This document shows positions 47,396 through 57,843 of a DNA stretch of 64,000 nucleotides, in pieces. A program made the position numbers and the translations under genes. The stretch's first letter is position 1. Every line of letters starts with the position of its first letter. The DNA is taken from the NCBI RefSeq assembly GCF_000423365.1, contig NZ_AUHV01000004.1, positions 124,001-188,000 on the forward strand, given 5' to 3'. The stretch comes from Maritalea myrionectae DSM 19524. Lineage in GTDB: Bacteria; Pseudomonadota; Alphaproteobacteria; Rhizobiales; Devosiaceae. Below the pieces are notes generated by a model that worked only from the letters and a program-made list of their open reading frames with translations, had not been told where the DNA came from and did not search any database.

Positions 47396-49492
47396 ATGGC
47401 CAATATTAAAGTAGACGGTAATGAAATTGAGGTCCCAGATCACTACACGCTGATGCAAGCGTGTGAGGAAGCTGGTGCTGAAATTCCACGTTTTTGTTAT
47501 CACGAGCGTCTTTCTGTGGCGGGCAACTGCCGCATGTGCCTTGTGGAAGTGAAGGGTGGCCCCCCAAAGCCGGCGGCTTCCTGCGCCATGAGCGTGCGCG
47601 ATTTGCGCCCCGGGCCAGAAGGGCAACCGCCAGAAGTGTTCACCAACACACCGATGGTGAAAAAGGCACGCGAAGGCGTGATGGAATTTTTGCTGATCAA
47701 CCACCCGCTGGATTGTCCGATTTGTGACCAGGGCGGCGAGTGCGATTTGCAAGACCAGGCCATGGCTTACGGCATGGACAATTCGCGCTATCAGGAAAAT
47801 AAGCGCGCGGTGGAAGACAAATATATCGGGCCATTGGTGAACACCATCATGACCCGCTGTATTCACTGTACACGTTGTGTGCGGTTCACCACCGAAGTGG
47901 CTGGCATTTCTGAGCTTGGCCTGATCGGCCGTGGTGAAGACGCAGAAATCACCACCTATCTTGAGCAGGCGATGACATCAGAGCTGCAAGGCAATGTGAT
48001 TGACCTTTGTCCCGTTGGTGCGTTGACCTCCAAGCCTTATGCCTTCCAAGCGCGGCCTTGGGAACTGAACAAGACCGAAAGCATCGATGTGATGGACGCG
48101 GTTGGTTCTAACATTCGTGTGGATAGCCGTGGCCGTGAAGTGATGCGCGTGATGCCACGTGTGAACGAAGCGATCAATGAAGAGTGGATTTCAGATAAGA
48201 CACGCTTCATTTGGGATGGCTTGAAATCACAACGTCTCGACAAAGTTTACGTGAAAAAGAACCGCAAGTTGCAGGCTTCCGATTGGAATGACGCATTTGC
48301 GACCATCGCTCGCGCGGTGAAAAAAGCTGATCCAGCGAAAATCGGCGCGTTGGCCGGCGACTTGGCTGGTGCTGAAGAAATGTATGCTTTGAAGTCCATG
48401 TTGACCGCAATCGGCGTGAAAAACTTTGATTGTCGTCCAGTTGGTTCGGTAATCGAACCTTCCAAGGGCCGTGCAAGCTACATCATGAATGCAGGCATTG
48501 CTGGCATAGAAGATGCGGACGCGATTTTGATCGTGGGCAGTGACCCGCGCAAAGAAGCCTCGCTCGTCAATGCCCGTATCCGCAAAGCGTGGCGCCAAAA
48601 CGGCACCCCAATCGCGGTGATCGGCGAAAATGCTGATCTGAAATATGATTACGCCTATTTGGGCACTGGCACCGAAGCCTTGGCGGCTTTGGCCGCAGGC
48701 GACGACAAGTTTGCCAAAGTGTTGAGCAAGGCGAAACGCCCCATGATTATTGTGGGCGAGGGCGCATTGAGTGGCGCAACTGCTAAAGATGTCTTGGCCT
48801 TGAGTGCACAGATCGCTTCTGACAATGGCGCATTGAGCGACGAATGGAACGGCTTTGCAGTGTTGCACAATGCAGCCGGTCGTGTTGGAGGCCTGGATGT
48901 GAGCTTTGTGCCTGAGCGTGGCGGCATGGATGCGGCGAAGATGCAGGCAGCTGGCAAAAAAGGCGACATGGATGTCGTGTTCTTGTTGGGGGCAGATAGC
49001 TACGACCTCAGCGCCTATGAGGATGCGTTTGTTGTTTATATCGGTTCGCACGGTGATCGCGGTGCCCATGCGGCAGATGTGATTTTGCCGGGCTCCGCTT
49101 ACACCGAAAAAAGCGTGACCTATGTGAACACAGCAGGCACCGTGCAGCGCACGAACCGCGCTGTGTTTGGGCCGGGCGACGCCAAAGAGGATTGGGCGAT
49201 TTTGCGGGCTTTGAGCGCACATTTGGGTGCAACCTTGCCGTTCGACAATCTCAACCAACTGCGTGCAGCGCTTTATGCTGATGTGCCGCATTTGGCTGTT
49301 GTTGAGGGCCCCGTGGAAACAAAGGCTGCAGATGTGGCCAAACTGGCGAAAGTGCCAGCGAAGATTAAACCCGGTGCTTTGGGTTCACCGATTGAAGATT
49401 TCTATTTGACCAATCCGATTGCACGGGCATCCAAAGTGATGGCCGAATGTTCGCAATTGGCACTTGGGCAAGTTAAAGAAGCTGCGGAGTAG
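47396..49492 (+). CDS. nuoG: Complex I subunit G (75 kDa)
   Basis: 698 residues. N-terminal [2Fe-2S] domain (CYHERLSVAGNCRMCLVEV), then the HxxxC-type and [4Fe-4S] motifs LDCPICDQGGECDLQDQA and RCIHCTRCVRF, then a molybdopterin-like domain with no catalytic role. Usual alphaproteobacterial length. Ends 10 bases before nuoH. Confidence 0.98.
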   Translation: MANIKVDGNEIEVPDHYTLMQACEEAGAEIPRFCYHERLSVAGNCRMCLVEVKGGPPKPAASCAMSVRDLRPGPEGQPPEVFTNTPMVKKAREGVMEFLLINHPLDCPICDQGGECDLQDQAMAYGMDNSRYQENKRAVEDKYIGPLVNTIMTRCIHCTRCVRFTTEVAGISELGLIGRGEDAEITTYLEQAMTSELQGNVIDLCPVGALTSKPYAFQARPWELNKTESIDVMDAVGSNIRVDSRGREVMRVMPRVNEAINEEWISDKTRFIWDGLKSQRLDKVYVKKNRKLQASDWNDAFATIARAVKKADPAKIGALAGDLAGAEEMYALKSMLTAIGVKNFDCRPVGSVIEPSKGRASYIMNAGIAGIEDADAILIVGSDPRKEASLVNARIRKAWRQNGTPIAVIGENADLKYDYAYLGTGTEALAALAAGDDKFAKVLSKAKRPMIIVGEGALSGATAKDVLALSAQIASDNGALSDEWNGFAVLHNAAGRVGGLDVSFVPERGGMDAAKMQAAGKKGDMDVVFLLGADSYDLSAYEDAFVVYIGSHGDRGAHAADVILPGSAYTEKSVTYVNTAGTVQRTNRAVFGPGDAKEDWAILRALSAHLGATLPFDNLNQLRAALYADVPHLAVVEGPVETKAADVAKLAKVPAKIKPGALGSPIEDFYLTNPIARASKVMAECSQLALGQVKEAAE

Positions 49493-49502
49493 GGGCTGAA
49501 TT

Positions 49503-50600
49503 ATGGATTGGTTACTCCCATCACTTGATTATTTGCTCGGCGTGCCCTTTTTGGGGTTGGGCGAACAAATCGGGTTTGTTTGGAAGGCACTTTTGCTGCT
49601 GGTAACGTTGTTGGTGTTTGTGGCCTATGTGCTGCTGGCTGACCGTAAAATCTGGGCGGCTGTGCAAATCCGTCGTGGTCCCAACGTGGTTGGTGCCTTT
49701 GGTTTGCTGCAAAGCTTTGCCGATTTGCTGAAATTTGCGTTTAAGGAACCCCTTATTCCGGCCGGTTCGGACAAAGTTGTGTTCTTGTTGGCGCCATTCA
49801 TCACCGTGTTGGTCTCGCTTGCGGCTTGGGCCGTGGTGCCGATTGACGAAGGCTGGGCGATGGCCGACATCAATGTGGGCGTGCTTTACATCCTGGCGAT
49901 TTCCTCGCTCGGTGTTTATGGCGTCATCATGGGTGGTTGGGCCTCCAACTCGAAATATCCGTTCTTGGGCGCGCTGCGGTCTGCCGCGCAAATGGTGTCT
50001 TACGAAGTCTCGATTGGTTTTGTGATCATCACTGTGTTGCTTTGTGTTGGGTCGCTGAACCTGACCGACATTGTACATGCGCAGCAAGAAATGGGCTTGG
50101 CACACATGTTGGGCGTACCTTGGTTGTCATTCCTCAACTGGTTCTGGCTGCCTTTGTTCCCGATGTTCATCATCTTCTTTATTTCGGCGCTGGCTGAGAC
50201 AAACCGTCCGCCATTTGATTTGCCGGAAGCGGAATCTGAGTTGGTTGCTGGTTTCATGGTGGAATATGGTTCCACCCCTTACATGATGTTCATGTTGGGT
50301 GAATATGTGGCCATCGTGTTGATGTGTGCGCTTACAACAATCCTGTTTATGGGTGGGTGGCTGCCGCCAATCGATGCAGCGCCGTTCAACTGGATCCCTG
50401 GTGCGGTTTGGTTCGTTTTGAAGACCTCACTGGTGTTCTTCATGTTTGCGATGGTGAAGGCTTTTGTGCCGCGCTATCGCTATGACCAATTGATGCGTTT
50501 GGGCTGGAAAGTATTCTTGCCGATTTCCATCGTAATGATTTTCGTCGTGGCCTTTGTGCTTCAGCTGACAGGCTGGGGTTGGCACGGCGGAATGGCTTAA
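49503..50600 (+). CDS. nuoH: Complex I subunit H
   Basis: 365 residues, eight or nine transmembrane helices. Conserved motifs [14 protein letters not shown] (about 58-71) and [20 protein letters not shown] (about 234-253). Forms the proton-linked E-channel and part of the quinone site. Fourteen bases before nuoI. Confidence 0.98.
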   Translation: MDWLLPSLDYLLGVPFLGLGEQIGFVWKALLLLVTLLVFVAYVLLADRKIWAAVQIRRGPNVVGAFGLLQSFADLLKFAFKEPLIPAGSDKVVFLLAPFITVLVSLAAWAVVPIDEGWAMADINVGVLYILAISSLGVYGVIMGGWASNSKYPFLGALRSAAQMVSYEVSIGFVIITVLLCVGSLNLTDIVHAQQEMGLAHMLGVPWLSFLNWFWLPLFPMFIIFFISALAETNRPPFDLPEAESELVAGFMVEYGSTPYMMFMLGEYVAIVLMCALTTILFMGGWLPPIDAAPFNWIPGAVWFVLKTSLVFFMFAMVKAFVPRYRYDQLMRLGWKVFLPISIVMIFVVAFVLQLTGWGWHGGMA

Positions 50601-50613
50601 GGAGAAACGACAC

Positions 50614-51102
50614 ATGCGAGCAATTCAGTTTCTCAATTCGCTTTTGCTGAGAGAGTTTGTTTCGACATTCTTTCTGGCAATGCGTTATTTCTTCAAACCG
50701 AAGCCAACCATCAACTACCCGTTTGAAAAAGGGCCAGTAAGCCCACGTTTTCGCGGTGAGCATGCGTTGCGCCGCTATCCCAACGGGGAAGAGCGCTGCA
50801 TTGCCTGCAAATTGTGTGAAGCGATTTGTCCGGCACAAGCGATCACCATTGAAGCTGGCCCGCGCCAGAACGATGGCACGCGCCGCACGGTACGGTACGA
50901 CATCGACATGGTGAAGTGCATCTATTGCGGCTTTTGCCAGGAAGCGTGTCCGGTGGATGCGATTGTGGAAGGGCCAAACTTTGAATTTGCGACTGAAACC
51001 CGCGAAGAGCTTTATTTCGACAAGGAGAAGCTTTTGGAAAATGGTGACCGTTGGGAACGTGAGATTGCTGCCAATCTCGCTGCCGACGCGCCATATCGCT
51101 AG
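50614..51102 (+). CDS. nuoI: Complex I subunit I
   Basis: 162 residues. Two [4Fe-4S] clusters N6a and N6b: Cys62, 65, 68, 72 and Cys102, 105, 108, 112 ([12 protein letters not shown] and [12 protein letters not shown]). An N-terminal amphipathic helix sits on the membrane. Follows a GGAG ribosome site. Confidence 0.98.
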   Translation: MRAIQFLNSLLLREFVSTFFLAMRYFFKPKPTINYPFEKGPVSPRFRGEHALRRYPNGEERCIACKLCEAICPAQAITIEAGPRQNDGTRRTVRYDIDMVKCIYCGFCQEACPVDAIVEGPNFEFATETREELYFDKEKLLENGDRWEREIAANLAADAPYR

Positions 51103-51114
51103 GAGCTTGATGAT

Positions 51115-51723
51115 ATGACCCTTCAACTTGCATTTTTCTATTTGTTTGCAACGGTGGCGATCATCTCTGCAGTGATGGTGATTTCCTCGCGGAATCCAGT
51201 GCACTCTGTGCTGTTTTTGATCCTCGCCTTTGTGAATGGTGCTGGCATTTTCATGCTGGCGGGCGCTGAGTTTTTGGCGCTGTTGCTCATCGTTGTCTAT
51301 GTGGGCGCGGTGATGGTGCTGTTCCTGTTTGTGGTGATGATGCTGGATGTAGACTTCGCCCAGTTGCGCCAGGGCATTTTGCAATATGCGCCCGTCGGTG
51401 CCTTGATTGGCGGCGTGTTGCTGATTGAGCTTATTCTGGTGGCCGGGTCATTTGTGGTGACCCCGGAGGTGGCGAGCTCGAGCGCGGTGCCATTTGTGGA
51501 GGGCATGTCCAACACCGAAGCTTTGGGCAACATGCTTTACACCCGCTACGTCTATTTGTTTGAAGCTGCCGGGCTGATTTTGTTGGTGGCGATGATCGGG
51601 GCAATTGTGTTGACGCTGAAGCATAAACCAAATGTGAAGCGGCAAGATATTAATGCGCAGGTTGCGCGCAAACGCGAAGATGCTGTCGAAGTTGTCAGCG
51701 TCGAGAGCGGCAAAGGGATTTAA
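51115..51723 (+). CDS. nuoJ: Complex I subunit J
   Basis: 202 residues with five transmembrane helices and the motif EFLALLLIVVYVGAVMVLFLFVVMML (about 55-80). The C-terminal 25 residues are hydrophilic and charged, longer than in E. coli. Membrane arm. Confidence 0.97.
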   Translation: MTLQLAFFYLFATVAIISAVMVISSRNPVHSVLFLILAFVNGAGIFMLAGAEFLALLLIVVYVGAVMVLFLFVVMMLDVDFAQLRQGILQYAPVGALIGGVLLIELILVAGSFVVTPEVASSSAVPFVEGMSNTEALGNMLYTRYVYLFEAAGLILLVAMIGAIVLTLKHKPNVKRQDINAQVARKREDAVEVVSVESGKGI

Positions 51724-51735
51724 TTGGGGGCCTAA

Positions 51736-52050
51736 ATGATACCGGATATCGGACTTGGTCATTTTCTGACCGTGGCGGCCATTTTGTTTACGCTTGGCGT
51801 ATTTGGCATATTTCTGAATCGTAAGAATGTGATCATCATTCTCATGTCAGTGGAATTGATCCTTTTGGCAGTGAATATCAATTTTGTGGCGTTCAGCGCC
51901 CACCTACAAGACATGGCTGGCCAAGTGTTCGCTTTGATGATTTTGACCGTTGCGGCGGCCGAAGCGGCGATTGGTTTGGCGATCCTTGTGGTGTTCTATC
52001 GTAACCGTGGCTCCATTGCCGTGGACGATGTCAACGTGATGAAGGGTTAA
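51736..52050 (+). CDS. nuoK: Complex I subunit K
   Basis: 104 residues, three helices, with the conserved [16 protein letters not shown] and [23 protein letters not shown]. The last base overlaps the ATG of nuoL (TAATG). Confidence 0.97.
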   Translation: MIPDIGLGHFLTVAAILFTLGVFGIFLNRKNVIIILMSVELILLAVNINFVAFSAHLQDMAGQVFALMILTVAAAEAAIGLAILVVFYRNRGSIAVDDVNVMKG

Positions 52051-54089
52051 TGACGATGTATCATGCCATTCTCTTTCTCCCGTTGATTGGGGCCTTGGTG
52101 GCTGGGCTTTTGGGCCGGTCCATCGGGCACAAGGCGGCTGAATATCTGACCACAGGTTTGTTGATGGTTTCAGCGCTGTTGTCCTGGGTTGTGTTTGCAG
52201 GGATCTTTTTTGGTTCCGGTGGCGAAGCGGCGCACGGTGCAGAGACGGCTGCCGACCACGGCTTTATGGCGGCGGAAGCGGTCAAGATCACTTTGTTCCG
52301 TTGGATCGATACCGGTGGGCTGGATCTTTACTGGATGATCCGCGTGGATACGCTGACCGCGGTGATGCTGGTGGTTGTGACCACTGTGTCGTCTTTGGTG
52401 CACCTTTATTCGATCGGCTATATGCATGAAGATCCCCACCGGGCACGCTTCTTTGCTTATTTGTCACTCTTTACATTCGCGATGTTGATGCTGGTGACGG
52501 CCGATAACTTCCTGCAAATGTTCTTTGGGTGGGAAGGCGTTGGCTTGGCGTCATATTTGTTGATTGGCTTCTGGTATCAAAAGCCAAGCGCCAATGCGGC
52601 GGCAATGAAAGCCTTTATCGTCAACCGTGTGGGTGACTTTGGCTTTATCCTCGGCATCTTTGCCGCTGTGATGATGCTGGGGACCATTGATTTCGACACG
52701 GCGTTTGCACATGTGGCGGACATGGATGGGCAGACCATCAACTTCCTTTGGGGCCAATGGGACGCGATGACCGTGATCTGCTTGCTGTTGTTCCTCGGGG
52801 CGATGGGTAAATCGGCTCAGTTCCTGCTGCACACTTGGTTGCCGGACGCGATGGAGGGCCCGACACCTGTTTCGGCCTTGATCCACGCGGCGACCATGGT
52901 GACAGCTGGTGTGTTTATGGTGGCGCGTTTGTCGCCCATGTTTGAAGCCTCTCCAACTGCATTGACCGTTGTGACAGTGATTGGCGCGATTACAGCGTTC
53001 TTCGCGGCGACTGTTGGCTTGGTGCAGAATGATATTAAGCGCGTGATTGCTTATTCAACCTGTTCGCAGCTTGGCTATATGTTTGTGGCACTTGGGGTAG
53101 GGGCTTATTCAGCTGGTATTTTCCACCTGTTCACACACGCTTTCTTTAAAGCCTTGTTGTTCTTAGGGGCTGGTTCGGTGATCCATGCGATGCACCACGA
53201 GCAAGACATGCGCAAAATGGGTGGCATTAAAAACAAGGTGCCCGTGACCTATTGGATGATGATGATCGGGACGTTGGCGCTGACCGGTGTTGGCTTGCCG
53301 TTCCATCTTGTCTCTGATGCGTTGCCAAATCTCGGCTTTGCTGGCTTCTTCTCTAAAGATGCCATTATTGAAGCCGCTTACGGCGCGCACACAGAAGCTG
53401 GGAACTTCGCGTTCTACCTGCTGGTGATCGCAGCCTTGTTCACAAGTTTCTATTCATGGCGCTTGGTGCATTTGACCTTCCACGGCAAGACACGCGCGTC
53501 AAAAGAAGTTTTTGACCATGCGCATGAGAGCCCGAATGTCATGCTGATCCCACTTTATGTGTTGGCAGTTGGCGCGGTGCTTTCAGGTATTGTGTTCTAT
53601 GACAGCTTCTTTGGCCATGCCGATCACGTTCAAGCCTTCTTCCTTGGTTCAATTGTTGTGGATGCAGAAATCATCGATGCGGCGCACCATGTGCCAACTT
53701 GGGTGAAGCTATCGGCAACATTTGCGATGATCATCGGCTTTATCATGGCCTGGTGGTTCTACATCTCAAAACCAGATTTGCCGAAGGCATTGGCGAAACA
53801 GCATTCAGGGCTTTATGCCTTCTTGCTCAACAAATGGTACTTCGATGAACTGTATGACTTCATCTTTGTGCGTCCGGCCAAATGGCTTGGCCGCGTGTTG
53901 TGGCGCGGGTTTGATGACTGGTTCGTCGATGGTGTGATTGTTGGTGGCTTGGCCCGGCGCGTTAAAGACGTGACCAACCAAGTTGTAAGACTGCAATCTG
54001 GCTATCTTTATCACTATGCATTGGCAATGCTGATTGGTGTTGCCGCACTGATTACCTGGGCGATTGCTGCAGGGGGCCTACTCGGATGA
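52050..54089 (+). CDS. nuoL: Complex I subunit L
   Basis: 679 residues, antiporter-like subunit. Motifs [27 protein letters not shown] and [17 protein letters not shown] second in-frame ATG lies two codons downstream at 52056. The distal part has the long lateral helix region typical of NuoL. Stop overlaps the nuoM start (ATGA). Confidence 0.98.
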   Translation: MTMYHAILFLPLIGALVAGLLGRSIGHKAAEYLTTGLLMVSALLSWVVFAGIFFGSGGEAAHGAETAADHGFMAAEAVKITLFRWIDTGGLDLYWMIRVDTLTAVMLVVVTTVSSLVHLYSIGYMHEDPHRARFFAYLSLFTFAMLMLVTADNFLQMFFGWEGVGLASYLLIGFWYQKPSANAAAMKAFIVNRVGDFGFILGIFAAVMMLGTIDFDTAFAHVADMDGQTINFLWGQWDAMTVICLLLFLGAMGKSAQFLLHTWLPDAMEGPTPVSALIHAATMVTAGVFMVARLSPMFEASPTALTVVTVIGAITAFFAATVGLVQNDIKRVIAYSTCSQLGYMFVALGVGAYSAGIFHLFTHAFFKALLFLGAGSVIHAMHHEQDMRKMGGIKNKVPVTYWMMMIGTLALTGVGLPFHLVSDALPNLGFAGFFSKDAIIEAAYGAHTEAGNFAFYLLVIAALFTSFYSWRLVHLTFHGKTRASKEVFDHAHESPNVMLIPLYVLAVGAVLSGIVFYDSFFGHADHVQAFFLGSIVVDAEIIDAAHHVPTWVKLSATFAMIIGFIMAWWFYISKPDLPKALAKQHSGLYAFLLNKWYFDELYDFIFVRPAKWLGRVLWRGFDDWFVDGVIVGGLARRVKDVTNQVVRLQSGYLYHYALAMLIGVAALITWAIAAGGLLG

Positions 54090-55606
54090 ATATTATAAAT
54101 AACAACATCCTATCGATTCTGACTTTCCTGCCGTTGGTCGGTGTCTTTTTCCTATTGATTGTGCCGGGCAATGACGATCTGGCCAAAAACAATATGCGCC
54201 GGATTGCGCTGGCCACCACTTTGGTGACCTTCGTGTTCTCGCTGGTGATGTGGGCCATGTTTGACTCCACAAATCCTGGCTTCCAGTTTGTGCAAAATCA
54301 CAGCTGGATTGGCGATGATGTCATCGGCTACCGCATGGGCGTTGATGGGATTTCGATCCTGTTCATCGTTTTGACCGGACTGTTGATGCCAATGTGTGTG
54401 TTGGCCAGTTGGGAATCTGTTCAGAACCGGGTTCGCGAATATATGGTGGCCTTCCTGATCCTCGAATTCTTGATGATCGGGGTGTTCGCCACGCTTGATT
54501 TGGCCATGTTCTATGTCTTCTTTGAAGGCGGCTTGATCCCCATGTTCCTGATTATCGGGATTTGGGGCGGCAAGAAGCGTATTCAAGCGAGCTACAAGTT
54601 CTTCTTCTATACTTTCATTGGTTCGGTGCTGATGCTGTTGGCTGTGATGGCCATGTATTGGCAGGCGGGTACGTTGGATATCGCCAAACTGTTGCAGTTC
54701 GAATTCTCCTCGGAATCGCAATATTGGTTATGGCTAGCCTTCTTTGCTTCACTTGCTGTGAAAATGCCGATGTGGCCATTCCACCGTTGGTTGCCAGAAG
54801 CGCACGTTGAAGCGCCAACTGCGGGTTCTGTGATCTTGGCGGCGATCTTGCTGAAAATGGGTGGCTACGGGTTCTTGCGGTTCTCGTTGCCGATGTTCCC
54901 AGAAGCATCAGCCTATTTCTCGAACTTTGTGTTTGTGCTGTCGATCGCGGCGATCATCATCACCTCTTTGGTGGCGTTGGTTCAAGAAGACATTAAAAAG
55001 CTGATTGCTTATTCATCTGTGGCGCATATGGGCTATGTGACCATGGGTATTTTCGCCGGCAATATGCTGGGCATCCAAGGCGCGATCTTCCAAATGATTT
55101 CGCACGGGATTGTGTCGGGCGCGTTGTTCCTGTGCGTCGGGGTGATCTATGACCGGATGCACACGCGCCGGATTGATGCCTATGGCGGCCTGGTTGAACG
55201 TATGCCGAAATATGCCTTTGCCTTTATGGTGTTCACCATGGCCAATGTTGGCCTACCGGGCACCAGCGGCTTTGTTGGCGAATTCCTGGTTTTGATGGGG
55301 ATTTTCCAAGTGAACACTTGGGTGGCCTTTGGTGCCGCGTTTGGTGTGATCTTGTCCGCAGGTTACGCGCTTTGGCTATACCGCCGTGTGATTTTCGGCG
55401 TATTGGAAAAAGAGAATTTGAAAGCGATTTTGGACATGAATCCGCGCGAAATGGCGGTGATTGTGCCCTTGATCATTCTCACGATCTTTTTCGGTTTCTA
55501 TCCAGCACCAATTTTGGATGCGACAGCCGCTTCAGTGGAGCAGTTGGTCAACCAATATCAAATGAGCCTGGGGCAAATCGGCGTCCTTGCCGACGTTGCG
55601 CACTAG
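54086..55606 (+). CDS. nuoM: Complex I subunit M
   Basis: 506 residues, antiporter-like subunit with [13 protein letters not shown]-type and [32 protein letters not shown] motifs, and [17 protein letters not shown] (about 140-156). Proton pumping half-channels. Overlaps nuoL by four bases. Confidence 0.98.
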   Translation: MNIINNNILSILTFLPLVGVFFLLIVPGNDDLAKNNMRRIALATTLVTFVFSLVMWAMFDSTNPGFQFVQNHSWIGDDVIGYRMGVDGISILFIVLTGLLMPMCVLASWESVQNRVREYMVAFLILEFLMIGVFATLDLAMFYVFFEGGLIPMFLIIGIWGGKKRIQASYKFFFYTFIGSVLMLLAVMAMYWQAGTLDIAKLLQFEFSSESQYWLWLAFFASLAVKMPMWPFHRWLPEAHVEAPTAGSVILAAILLKMGGYGFLRFSLPMFPEASAYFSNFVFVLSIAAIIITSLVALVQEDIKKLIAYSSVAHMGYVTMGIFAGNMLGIQGAIFQMISHGIVSGALFLCVGVIYDRMHTRRIDAYGGLVERMPKYAFAFMVFTMANVGLPGTSGFVGEFLVLMGIFQVNTWVAFGAAFGVILSAGYALWLYRRVIFGVLEKENLKAILDMNPREMAVIVPLIILTIFFGFYPAPILDATAASVEQLVNQYQMSLGQIGVLADVAH

Positions 55607-55615
55607 GGGGATATA

Positions 55616-57064
55616 ATGAATTCTGATTTGACTTCTTATCTAGATCTTGCTCCAGCCATTCCTGAATTGATGCTGGCGATCGGGGCGATCGTTTTGCTGA
55701 TGGTTGGTGTGTTCACTTCATCTAAAAACGCGAACCAAATTGTTCTTGGCATTGCAATGAGCCTTTTGGCACTCGCCGCAATAGCTGCAGTGGCGCTTCC
55801 TGCGGATGGCGTGTTGTTCAATGGTGCTTTCGTGCAGGACGCGTTTGCACGCTTCATGAAAGTGCTGGTGTTGATCGGGTCGGCCTTTGCTCTCGCGATC
55901 TCGGTCTACAGCGCGGATGAGCACAGGCTGAACAAGTTCGAATATCCGGTGTTGGTGATTTTGGCCACGCTCGGCATGTTGATGATGATCTCAGCCAACG
56001 ATCTGATTTCATTGTATGTCGGCCTTGAATTGCAATCCTTGTCACTTTACGTGATCGCAGCGTTTAAGCGCGATTCCAGCAAAGCGACGGAAGCGGGCTT
56101 GAAGTATTTTGTGCTTGGCGCATTGTCTTCCGGTATGCTGCTTTACGGTGCCTCCATGGTTTATGGCTTTACCGGCCATACACAGCTAGACGAAATTGCC
56201 CGGGCGATCTCACTCGGCGAGCCCTCACTGGGCTTGATTGTCGGCCTTGTGTTTGTGATGGCAGGGTTGGCGTTTAAAGTTTCAGCGGTGCCGTTCCACA
56301 TGTGGACGCCAGACGTTTACCAAGGTGTACCCACACCGGTGACAGCTTTCTTTGCTTCCGCTCCAAAAGTGGCCGCGATGGCCCTGTTTGTGCGGGTGGT
56401 GTTTGATGCGTTTGAGCCAATCTCGAAAGATTGGCAGCAAATTGTGATTTTCGTTTCAATTGCTTCGATGGTGCTAGCCGCTTTCGCTGCGATTGGCCAG
56501 AAGAACATCAAACGCTTGATTGCCTATTCATCTATCGGCCATGTGGGCTTTGCGTTGGTCGGGCTTTCTGCCGGGTCGCAAATTGGCGTGGAAGGCGTTG
56601 CCGTTTATATGGCGATCTACCTGACCATGACCCTTGGTTTGTTCGCCTGTATCCTGGCGTTGAAGAATGACGAAGGCTATGTGGAAAACATTGATGACTT
56701 GGCGGGCTTGGCCCAATCGCGCCCATTTGTGGCAGCGGGTATGGCCATCATCATGTTCTCTTTGATTGGCTTGCCGCCATTGGCCGGGTTCTTCGCCAAG
56801 TGGCAAGTGTTCCTTGCTGCAATTGAAGCGCAATTGTTTGTGTTGGCGGTGATCGGTGTGTTGGCCAGTGCGGTGAGTGCGTTCTATTACCTGCGTGTGA
56901 TCAAAGTGATGTATTTCGATGAAGTTGTGCATCAATTTGAAGAGTCAGCGCTTGCCCTTCGCCTTATCATTGCGATTTCAGGCTTTTTGATCGTGACCTA
57001 TTATTTCACCCTCGGTGTGCCGTTGACCCAGTGGGCGCAAACAGCAGCGGGTAGCCTCTTTTAG
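55616..57064 (+). CDS. nuoN: Complex I subunit N
   Basis: 482 residues, the third antiporter-like subunit. [37 protein letters not shown] and [12 protein letters not shown] motifs. Last gene of the nuo operon; its stop overlaps the GTG start of birA by one base. Confidence 0.98.
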   Translation: MNSDLTSYLDLAPAIPELMLAIGAIVLLMVGVFTSSKNANQIVLGIAMSLLALAAIAAVALPADGVLFNGAFVQDAFARFMKVLVLIGSAFALAISVYSADEHRLNKFEYPVLVILATLGMLMMISANDLISLYVGLELQSLSLYVIAAFKRDSSKATEAGLKYFVLGALSSGMLLYGASMVYGFTGHTQLDEIARAISLGEPSLGLIVGLVFVMAGLAFKVSAVPFHMWTPDVYQGVPTPVTAFFASAPKVAAMALFVRVVFDAFEPISKDWQQIVIFVSIASMVLAAFAAIGQKNIKRLIAYSSIGHVGFALVGLSAGSQIGVEGVAVYMAIYLTMTLGLFACILALKNDEGYVENIDDLAGLAQSRPFVAAGMAIIMFSLIGLPPLAGFFAKWQVFLAAIEAQLFVLAVIGVLASAVSAFYYLRVIKVMYFDEVVHQFEESALALRLIIAISGFLIVTYYFTLGVPLTQWAQTAAGSLF

Positions 57065-57828
57065 TGGTTAGCCTTGGTGAACGTGCCCGCTTGGATGGAT
57101 TTCAGCTACGGCATGTGCCGACGATAGGATCCACCAGCGCCACATTGATGCAAGACGCTTTAAACGGGGCCATTGGCCCCGTTTGGCTTGTGGCTGACCA
57201 ACAAGAGGACGGCAAGGGAAGGCGCGGGCGCTTTTGGCACTCGCCGCCGGGGAACCTTTATTCCTCTTTGCTGTTGACTGAACCGGCGCCAAGTGAATAT
57301 GTGGCTCAATTGTCGTTTGTGATGGCGCTGGCGCTTTATGATGCGGTTTGTGCCGTCGCAGCGGCGCAAAGCGTGGATGGCCTTACCATTGAGTTGAAAT
57401 GGCCAAATGATCTGATGATCAATGGCAAAAAGTGCGCCGGATTATTGCTGGAAGGCGGTATGAAGGGGCAAAGCCGATTTGTGGTGATCGGAATGGGCGT
57501 AAATCTCGCATTTCACCCGGATCAATCCAACCACCCGGCGAGTGACTTTGCATCCCTGGGGCTGAATACGTCGCCGGCCCATTTTTTTGCTTTTCTGTCC
57601 GATGCCGTTGCCCAACGGTTGGGGCAGTGGGCGCGTGGCAATAATTTTGCCGAAATTCGAGCCGATTGGCTTTCCCATGCGTATAAGATGGGAGAAGTCA
57701 TGCGGATTAATGCCAATGCGGAAAGCTATGAAGCGCGACTTGAAGGGGTGGACCCGACAGGTGGATTGATTGTTGATCATATGGGTCGACAGCGCATCGT
57801 GACCGCCGGCGAGATATTCAATTTGTAA
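57064..57828 (+). CDS. birA: Biotin-[acetyl-CoA-carboxylase] ligase without DNA-binding domain
   Basis: 254 residues from GTG 57064 that overlaps the nuoN stop (TAGTG). Catalytic core: STSATLMQDA, GKGRRGRFWHSPPGNLYSSL (biotin-loop, 50-69) and KWPNDLMINGKKCAGLLLEG. There is no N-terminal winged helix, so it is a pure ligase (class I) and not a repressor like E. coli BirA. It biotinylates the BCCP of acetyl-CoA carboxylase and other carboxylases. Position after nuoN is conserved in Hyphomicrobiales. The C-terminal domain is short (VDPTGGLIVDHMGR). Confidence 0.96.
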   Translation: MVSLGERARLDGFQLRHVPTIGSTSATLMQDALNGAIGPVWLVADQQEDGKGRRGRFWHSPPGNLYSSLLLTEPAPSEYVAQLSFVMALALYDAVCAVAAAQSVDGLTIELKWPNDLMINGKKCAGLLLEGGMKGQSRFVVIGMGVNLAFHPDQSNHPASDFASLGLNTSPAHFFAFLSDAVAQRLGQWARGNNFAEIRADWLSHAYKMGEVMRINANAESYEARLEGVDPTGGLIVDHMGRQRIVTAGEIFNL

Positions 57829-57843
57829 TGGAAGTTTGATTTT

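Noticed and set aside
48227-49291. 354-codon reverse-strand frame across nuoG
   Set aside because: Opposite strand of a clear complex I gene, composition typical of a shadow.
50440-51384. 314-codon reverse-strand frame over nuoH-nuoJ
   Set aside because: Antisense shadow of membrane-protein genes, no family features.
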